Below, piece by piece: positions 59,273 through 64,000 of a stretch of DNA of 64,000 nt. This stretch comes from Psychromarinibacter halotolerans (lineage in GTDB: Bacteria; Pseudomonadota; Alphaproteobacteria; Rhodobacterales; Rhodobacteraceae). Within the stretch, counting starts at the first letter, position 1, and each line of letters starts with the position of its first letter. The position numbers and the translations under genes are program-made. The notes under the pieces are model-generated. The model saw nothing but the letters and a program-made list of their open reading frames with translations, did not search any database and was not told the origin of the DNA. Location: positions 558,001 to 622,000 of the forward strand of contig NZ_JARGYD010000002.1 of assembly GCF_029168315.1 (NCBI RefSeq), given 5' to 3'.

Positions 59273-60426
59273 TGCGCCCCGGTCGTCCGCCGAATGCGGC
59301 TTAAGACGTCTTCCGTGTCCGCGCCCAGCTTCGGGGCGCACTGGTCGACGCCAGGCCCATCACGCTGAAACCGGAAACCCGCGTTCAGCACGCGGTGACC
59401 GTCCGGCAGATCAAGGAACAGGTCGCGGTCCTGCAGCTGATCCATCGTCAGCGCCTCGCCCAGCGGGCGCACCTTGCCTGCCGGAACTCCGGCTTCCGCC
59501 AGCGCCTTTTCCCAATCGTCGGCCCCGCGCGTCGCGAAGCGGTCCAGCAAAAGCGCCCGCAGGTTGGTGTCATGGGCCATCCGCGCTTCGGGCGTCGCAA
59601 AGCGGTCGTCTTCCAGCAGCTCGGAACAGCCCAGCGTCCGGAACAGCCGCGCCACCTGTACCTGCTGCACGGCGCCGATGGTGATCTCTCCATCCGCAGT
59701 CTGGAACGTGTCCGCCGTGGGCGCGCCGGAAAACCCACGGTTTCCGGCCCGGACCGGAGCCTGTTGCGACAGCATCATCGGCACCACGACCGAGCTCATC
59801 ATCACCATCGTCGCATCCAGCATCGACACGTCGATGACCTGCCCGCGACGATCCGGATCGCGTTCGCGCTGTAGCACCGCCGACAGGATCGCGAAGGCCG
59901 CAAGCAGGGCCGAATAGGTGTCGACCAGCGGAAAGCCGATGCGTTCCGCCGGTTCGCCTTCGTGTCCCGACAAAAGCATCAGGCCGGACATGCTTTGGAT
60001 CACTTGGTCGATGGCGGGATAGTCACGCAACGGCCCGTCTTGGCCAAAGCCAGAGACAGAGCAGTAGATCAGGCCGGGATGCGCAGCGGTCAGCCGGTCC
60101 GCGCCCAGCCCAAGGCGGTCGGCGACACCGGGGCGGAAATTCTCGACGAAGACGTCCGCCGTGGCGACCAGATCGCGGGCGGCGGCGCGGCCTTCATCGG
60201 TCTTCAGATCCAGCACGATGGACCGCTTGCCCGCGTTGGCCCCGACGAAGGGCTCGGCCATGCCGCGCCGATCCGGGTCTTGCGTGTAATAGCGCATCGG
60301 GTCGCCCGCGGGCGGCTCGACCTTGATGACCTGGGCCCCCAGCAGGTTAAGGAACTGCGTCGCAAGCGGCCCGGCGATCACGTGACTGAAGTCGGCAATC
60401 CGGATGCCGTCGAGCGGTTTTGCCAT
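59269..60426 (-). CDS. CaiB/BaiF family CoA-transferase
   Basis: The 385-residue class III CoA-transferase moves CoA between carboxylates. It has LDGIRIADFSHVIAGPLATQFLNLLGAQVIKVEPPAGDPMR, ENFRPGVADRLGLG, and a candidate catalytic Asp in IGFPLVDTYSALLA. GGGGAGG precedes the ATG at 60426. An inverted repeat of the same type as at 58502 lies 54 bp upstream. It probably activates an imported or oxidised acid as its CoA thioester. It ends in a CTAG stop shared with the GntR gene. Confidence 0.92.
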   Translation of the reverse strand: MAKPLDGIRIADFSHVIAGPLATQFLNLLGAQVIKVEPPAGDPMRYYTQDPDRRGMAEPFVGANAGKRSIVLDLKTDEGRAAARDLVATADVFVENFRPGVADRLGLGADRLTAAHPGLIYCSVSGFGQDGPLRDYPAIDQVIQSMSGLMLLSGHEGEPAERIGFPLVDTYSALLAAFAILSAVLQRERDPDRRGQVIDVSMLDATMVMMSSVVVPMMLSQQAPVRAGNRGFSGAPTADTFQTADGEITIGAVQQVQVARLFRTLGCSELLEDDRFATPEARMAHDTNLRALLLDRFATRGADDWEKALAEAGVPAGKVRPLGEALTMDQLQDRDLFLDLPDGHRVLNAGFRFQRDGPGVDQCAPKLGADTEDVLSRIRRTTGAH

Positions 60427-60479
60427 CTGTGTTCCTCCCCGGTCCACCCCTCAGACGTTGGAACGGTGGACATAAACTG

Positions 60480-60494
60480 GTTTCAAAATGAAAC
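60480..60494. promoter_or_regulatory. Inverted repeat GTTTCA-AAA-TGAAAC, putative operator
   Basis: A 6-bp dyad with a 3-bp spacer in the gap between the CaiB gene and the MarR gene. Its GTTTC-N5-GAAAC frame matches the 58502 element, and ATAAA precedes it closely, as at the other two sites. Confidence 0.7.
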
Positions 60495-60531
60495 TGAATA
60501 TCGGGGTCTGTCAAGACCGCCGCCGGGGCCT

Positions 60532-61002
60532 TTACAGGATCGGCGTCTCGGTTTCGTCGATCAGGCGCCACAACAGTTCGAACAGGATGGCCCGTTCCGC
60601 GGCGGACAGCGGGGCAAGGATCTCGGCCTGAAGCCGCGCCATGTCGGGGCGCAGCCGTGCCAGTCGCGCCTGTCCCTCGTCCGTCAGGTAAAGCGCGTTC
60701 AGCCGCTTGTCCGTGCCTTCCTTGCGGCGCTCGATCAGGCCGCTTTTCTCCAGCTCGTTCACAAGCTTCGTCAGCGCGGATTTGCGCAATACAACCAACT
60801 GTGCAAGCTCTTTCTGCGCCAGCCCGGGGTTGATGCCGATCAGGTTCAGCACCGCGACCTCGCCCCCCGCGACCTGATGGTCGGCGAAGAACGATTCGTT
60901 GCTGGACGCGATGCGCGCGCGCAAGATCCGCGACACGAAAGAGAGATCCTCTTTCAGGTGACCCAAGTGGGGCGTGCTGTCGTCGGTGTCGGCAGAGGTC
61001 AT
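60532..61002 (-). CDS. MarR-family transcriptional regulator
   Basis: The 156-residue protein has GLAQKELAQLVVLRKSALTKLVNELEKSGLI as helix-turn-helix and EGTDKRLNALYLTDEGQA as wing. The ATG at 61002 and an in-frame GTG at 61026 are both possible; neither site is strong. Many MarR regulators of aromatic or acyl-CoA pathways bind CoA thioesters, which would fit the flanking CoA-transferases. It sits between the CaiB gene and the divergent dehydratase-like operon, near two of the GTTTC elements. Confidence 0.88.
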   Translation of the reverse strand: MTSADTDDSTPHLGHLKEDLSFVSRILRARIASSNESFFADHQVAGGEVAVLNLIGINPGLAQKELAQLVVLRKSALTKLVNELEKSGLIERRKEGTDKRLNALYLTDEGQARLARLRPDMARLQAEILAPLSAAERAILFELLWRLIDETETPIL

Positions 61003-61085
61003 CGGGTTTTGTCCATGCTGGCTCACTTTCGCTAAGCGGCACCCGGTGGATTGTCAAACATGGGGATTGACAGGCGCCCAATAAA

Positions 61086-61100
61086 GTTTCCAAGATGAAC
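61086..61100. promoter_or_regulatory. Degenerate copy of the GTTTC element
   Basis: GTTTCCAAGATGAAC keeps the left arm and most of the right arm of the elements at 58502 and 60480. The 12-mer ATAAAGTTTCCA (61081-61092) is identical to 58497-58508. It lies 60 bp before the dehydratase-like operon. Confidence 0.5.
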
Positions 61101-61159
61101 TAAGCTGCGCCGTCTGACGGACGCGGCAGCCAACGGGCATAGTCGCAGGGGAGGGCGCG

Positions 61160-62218
61160 GTGCCAGTGCATTCAGACTTGCAGCAGGCATTCGCCATGCG
61201 CGCCGATGGGGCGCGGTCCGGGCCGGACGGTCCGGTTGGCCTGTTCGGCGAAGGTGTGCCGCGTGCGCTGGTCTTCGCGCTGGGCGGGATGCCGCTGGAC
61301 GTCAAGGCGCCGCCGCTGTCCGACAGCGTGGACGGCCCGCGCTCTGCCATCGTCGATACGGTGGCGGAACCCTTCCTTGATCCCTTCGCGACCCGCTTTC
61401 TGCACCGTTTCGCGGCGGGGGCGTTCGATGATTTCGCCACGCTGATCTTCGCGCGTGACGATGTCGCCGCGCTGGCGGCCTATCAATACGCGCTGGAACT
61501 GCGCCGGCTGGGCCATCTGCCCGACCGTGGCCCGCGCCTGTACCTGTGGAACCTGCTGCACACCGACAGCGCCCCGGCCGCCGCGTTCAACGCAACCGAG
61601 CTTGACCGTCTGACACGTCACCTGTCCGAAGCGCTTGGCACGGCGCTTGATGCGGGCCGCCTGTCGGACGCGGTCGCCGCCGAAACGCGCCGCGTCAATG
61701 CCCTGCGCGGGTTGCCAGTCGGCGGGCCCGACGCCTTTGTCGCGCGCAACGCCGGTCGCTGGATTGCGCCGGATGCGCACGTCGCCTTGCTGTCCGACCT
61801 TGCACAACAGCCGGGGCCGAAGATCGCCCTTGTCGGCACCGCCTGCGATATTCCCGTGCTGCACGACCTGTGCGCGGGGCAAGGGCAGGTCATCGCCGAT
61901 CTTCAGGACTATGGCCGCGTTGCCGTGCAACCGGACAGCGGCGACCGGCTGGGTGACATCGCGCTTGACCCGCTTTCCCCCCGCGCGGCGCCGCCGGGGC
62001 GGTATACGCAGGCGCTGCACGCGGGCATCCAAGGCGCGGATCTGGTGATCGCCAGCGTCGACGCGAATGACGACAGTTTCGGCTGGGAGCTGCCCGGCCT
62101 GCGCGCGGCGGCCAAGGCGCAGGGCGCGCGGTTTCTCGACCTTGGATTTCGCCCGTTCCGCCCCGACGCGGCATGGCAGGACCGCGCCCGCGCCCGCATA
62201 TCGGAGGCTCTGTCATGA
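61160..62218 (+). CDS. 2-hydroxyacyl-CoA dehydratase (HgdB/BcrC)-like subunit lacking cluster cysteines
   Basis: The 352-residue protein follows the HgdB-family layout: a region with ATELDRLTRHLSEALG and DAVAAETRRVNALR, then KIALVGTACDIPVLHDL and GADLVIASVDANDDSFGWELPGLRAAAKAQGARFLDL. The cysteines that bind the [4Fe-4S] cluster in characterised members are not at the expected places: FARDD, ADLQDYG and VDANDD stand where Cys-containing motifs are usual. It may be a structural partner or have another function. The GTG at 61160 has GGGGAGG upstream. The stop overlaps the next start (ATGA). Confidence 0.75.
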   Translation: MPVHSDLQQAFAMRADGARSGPDGPVGLFGEGVPRALVFALGGMPLDVKAPPLSDSVDGPRSAIVDTVAEPFLDPFATRFLHRFAAGAFDDFATLIFARDDVAALAAYQYALELRRLGHLPDRGPRLYLWNLLHTDSAPAAAFNATELDRLTRHLSEALGTALDAGRLSDAVAAETRRVNALRGLPVGGPDAFVARNAGRWIAPDAHVALLSDLAQQPGPKIALVGTACDIPVLHDLCAGQGQVIADLQDYGRVAVQPDSGDRLGDIALDPLSPRAAPPGRYTQALHAGIQGADLVIASVDANDDSFGWELPGLRAAAKAQGARFLDLGFRPFRPDAAWQDRARARISEALS

Positions 62219-63459
62219 GCTGCGCCCAAGCCGCCACCAGCTATCAGCGTGACTGGCTGAAGGGTCTGCGCGGGCAGATCACCGACGGCGCGCCCTTCGC
62301 TTTCGTCAACGCCGACACGCCGCACGAGCTGTTTCATTTCATGGATGTGCCGATGGTCACCAACCAGTGGTGGTCGGCTGTCATCGCGGCCAAGCAGTTG
62401 GCGCCCGACTACTTCGACCGGATGGAGGATCTGGGCTTTCACGCCCACCTGCCGCGCTATTCCAGCCTGCCGCTGATCGCGCAGATGCAGGGAGATTTCG
62501 ACCGGCAGCCGTGGGGCGGCCTGCCGGCGCCAGCGATCCTGTGCGCCCGCGCCAGTTCGGACGAGCATCCGCGCCTGTTCCAGCATTGGGCGGATCTGAC
62601 CGGGGCGGAACTGCACCTGCTGTCCGCCCCGGCCACGCCCGACCCTGCGCCGGACTGGTGGACGCGTGCCCGCAGCGACTGGGAAGGGCTGTACGGCACC
62701 GCCCGACTGGACCTGATGGTGGCCGAGATGCAGGTGCTGATCGCGGCGCTGGAACGGCTGACCGGGCGCGATTTCGACCATGCCGCATTCGCCGCCTACA
62801 TGGCCCGGATCGACGAGCAGGAACGCATTCTCGACGACGTTGCGGACATGATCGCAGGGGCAGACAAGTGTCCCGTGGGCATCGGCGAGCAGATGCCGAA
62901 CGTGATGATCCCGCAGTGGCACCGGGGCAGCGACTGGGCCCTGTCGCACGTCAAGGCGTTCCGCGACGAGGTCGCGGGACGGATCGAGCGGGGCGAGGCG
63001 GTCTGCGAGGACGAACGCACCCGCATGATGTGGATCGGCGCGGGGCTGTGGTTCGACACGTCGTTCTATCGCGCCTTCGAAGAGTCGCATGGCGCGGTGT
63101 TCTGCTGGTCGATGTACCTGCCCTTCGCCGCCGACGGCTATATTCGCGCTGACCACGGTGACCCGTTGCGGGCGCTGGCGGCACGGGTGGCGGCGATGAA
63201 CGAACAGCTGCACCAGCCGCCCTGGGTCAACGCGTGGATGGTCAAGGAAGCGAAGCGCTGGCGCATCGACGTCGCGGTTCTGCTGGTGCCGGAACACGAC
63301 CGCTTTTCCGGGTACGGGTCCTATTTCGCGCGCGAGGCGCTGCGCGCCGCGGGCGTGCGGGTGGTCGAGATCCATTCCGACATGGTCGACCCGCGCGATT
63401 GGGACCGCGAAACGATGGAAGCGCGCGTGCGTGCGGCGCTGGAACAGGAGGCAGGGTGA
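62215..63459 (+). CDS. 2-hydroxyacyl-CoA dehydratase-like subunit
   Basis: The 414-residue protein again has the HgdB-like two-domain layout: ADTPHELFHFMDVPMV near the N terminus, ILCARASSDEHPRLFQHWAD (matching the usual Cys-Asp motif region), HGAVFCWSMYLPF, and FAREALRAAGVRVVEIHSD at the C terminus. Some cysteines sit near family positions, but the set looks incomplete. Known relatives are oxygen-sensitive radical dehydratases or benzoyl-CoA reductases that need an ATPase activator, which is not seen here. It is coupled to both neighbours (ATGA before, TGATG after). Confidence 0.78.
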   Translation: MSCAQAATSYQRDWLKGLRGQITDGAPFAFVNADTPHELFHFMDVPMVTNQWWSAVIAAKQLAPDYFDRMEDLGFHAHLPRYSSLPLIAQMQGDFDRQPWGGLPAPAILCARASSDEHPRLFQHWADLTGAELHLLSAPATPDPAPDWWTRARSDWEGLYGTARLDLMVAEMQVLIAALERLTGRDFDHAAFAAYMARIDEQERILDDVADMIAGADKCPVGIGEQMPNVMIPQWHRGSDWALSHVKAFRDEVAGRIERGEAVCEDERTRMMWIGAGLWFDTSFYRAFEESHGAVFCWSMYLPFAADGYIRADHGDPLRALAARVAAMNEQLHQPPWVNAWMVKEAKRWRIDVAVLLVPEHDRFSGYGSYFAREALRAAGVRVVEIHSDMVDPRDWDRETMEARVRAALEQEAG

Positions 63460-64000
63460 TGGGCGCGCTCGACGGACTGAAGATCGCGGATTTCTCGTGG
63501 GTGGGCGCCGGGCCGCGCGCCACCAAGGATCTGGCCGACAACGGCGCGCGGGTGGTGAAGATCGAAAGCGCGCGGCGGCTGGACCTTGGACGCCGCTCGC
63601 CGCCCTTTGCCGGGGGCGACCGGCGGAACCACGATGCCTCGGTCTTCTTCGCGCAGACCAACACGTCGAAGCAAAGCGTGACGATCAACCTCGGCGATCC
63701 GCGTGGGGTCGAGGTGGCCAAGCAGCTGGTGGCATGGGCCGACGTGGTGGTCGAGAATTTCGGCCCCGGCTACATGGACCGGATCGGGCTGGATTGGCAG
63801 ACGCTGCAGGACATCCGCCCCGGCATTATCCTTGCCAGCGTGTCCGTCGCGGGCCGGACCGGGCCGATGGCCGGGTTTCGCGGCTATGGCAACTCTGCCG
63901 CCGCGTGGTCGGGCCATTGCGACATGACCGGCTGGCCGGGGACGGAACCCCACATGCCGCCCTTCGCTTACGGCGACGTGGTCGCGCCGATGATGCTGAC
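63459..64000 (+). CDS. CaiB/BaiF family CoA-transferase (partial, runs off window)
   Basis: At least 180 residues of a second class III CoA-transferase are visible: MGALDGLKIADFSWVGAGP, ATKDLADNGARVVKIES, VVENFGPGYMDRIGLD, and a candidate catalytic Asp in FAYGDVVAPMM. AGGAGG precedes the ATG, which shares a base with the preceding stop. The 3' half lies beyond the window. It belongs to the dehydratase-like operon, so substrate activation and the following reaction are probably encoded together. Confidence 0.88.
   Translation, partial: MGALDGLKIADFSWVGAGPRATKDLADNGARVVKIESARRLDLGRRSPPFAGGDRRNHDASVFFAQTNTSKQSVTINLGDPRGVEVAKQLVAWADVVVENFGPGYMDRIGLDWQTLQDIRPGIILASVSVAGRTGPMAGFRGYGNSAAAWSGHCDMTGWPGTEPHMPPFAYGDVVAPMML

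Overview
The window looks like chromosome from a marine-type alphaproteobacterium of the Rhodobacteraceae (Roseobacter group). The support is high GC throughout, dense operons with ATGA/TGATG stop-start overlaps, a fused DctQM TRAP transporter, peptide-type ABC systems, a homogentisate cluster, and a GGGGGGCTTTGCCCC / TATTTTT / AGAAGAAG intergenic element of the kind I associate with this family. I saw no rRNA, tRNA, CRISPR, insertion sequence or prophage. Starts were chosen from visible ribosome binding sites where possible. Family names come from motif recognition by eye, without database searches.

Region 1 (1-8.5 kb), core functions: two L,D-transpeptidases and a CAP-domain lipoprotein (cell envelope), a small secreted protein, ferrochelatase hemH, a BioC/NDUFAF5-like methyltransferase, a ComF-type phosphoribosyltransferase, glutaredoxin grxC, a nitrilase-family amidase, a MarR regulator, ubiG and proline iminopeptidase. 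Region 2 (8.6-14.1 kb): a four-gene peptide-type ABC importer running in the same direction as the iminopeptidase and closed by a strong terminator. Region 3 (14.2-22.8 kb): a homogentisate catabolic locus. It holds hmgA and fahA, a FAD hydroxylase coupled to a 62-residue partner, a DinB-fold protein that could be the missing maleylacetoacetate isomerase, an MBL-fold protein with an altered metal motif, three very small proteins in and around these genes, and a divergent MarR regulator with a perfect 20-bp palindrome, followed by a thiolase.

Region 4 (22.8-32.8 kb): a tandem intergenic repeat, pbpC (PBP1C) coupled to a giant thioester alpha-2-macroglobulin, and a hybrid sensor kinase. Region 5 (32.8-48 kb): a roughly 14-kb sugar-acid operon led by a TRAP transporter. 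It combines galactarate/glucarate steps (GarD, an enolase-superfamily dehydratase, KdgD) and pentonate steps (IlvD/Edd dehydratase, a DHDPS-family enzyme, a XylX-like FAH dehydratase) that would converge on alpha-ketoglutarate semialdehyde dehydrogenase. A divergent GntR/FCD regulator sits next to a 14-bp palindrome.

Region 6 (48-64 kb), the least familiar part: a soluble chemoreceptor-like protein, then an eight-gene operon (peptide-type ABC importer, CapA-like protein, MmgE/PrpD protein, cytochrome P450), a divergent GntR regulator, a CaiB/BaiF CoA-transferase, a MarR regulator, and a forward operon of two 2-hydroxyacyl-CoA dehydratase-like subunits plus a second CaiB/BaiF CoA-transferase cut by the window end. 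Both dehydratase-like proteins lack much of the cysteine set that binds the iron-sulphur cluster in the known enzymes. The three promoter regions here share a GTTTC-N5-GAAAC-like element, and two share an identical 12-mer, suggesting one co-regulated CoA-dependent catabolic system. This is my main candidate for an undescribed pathway.
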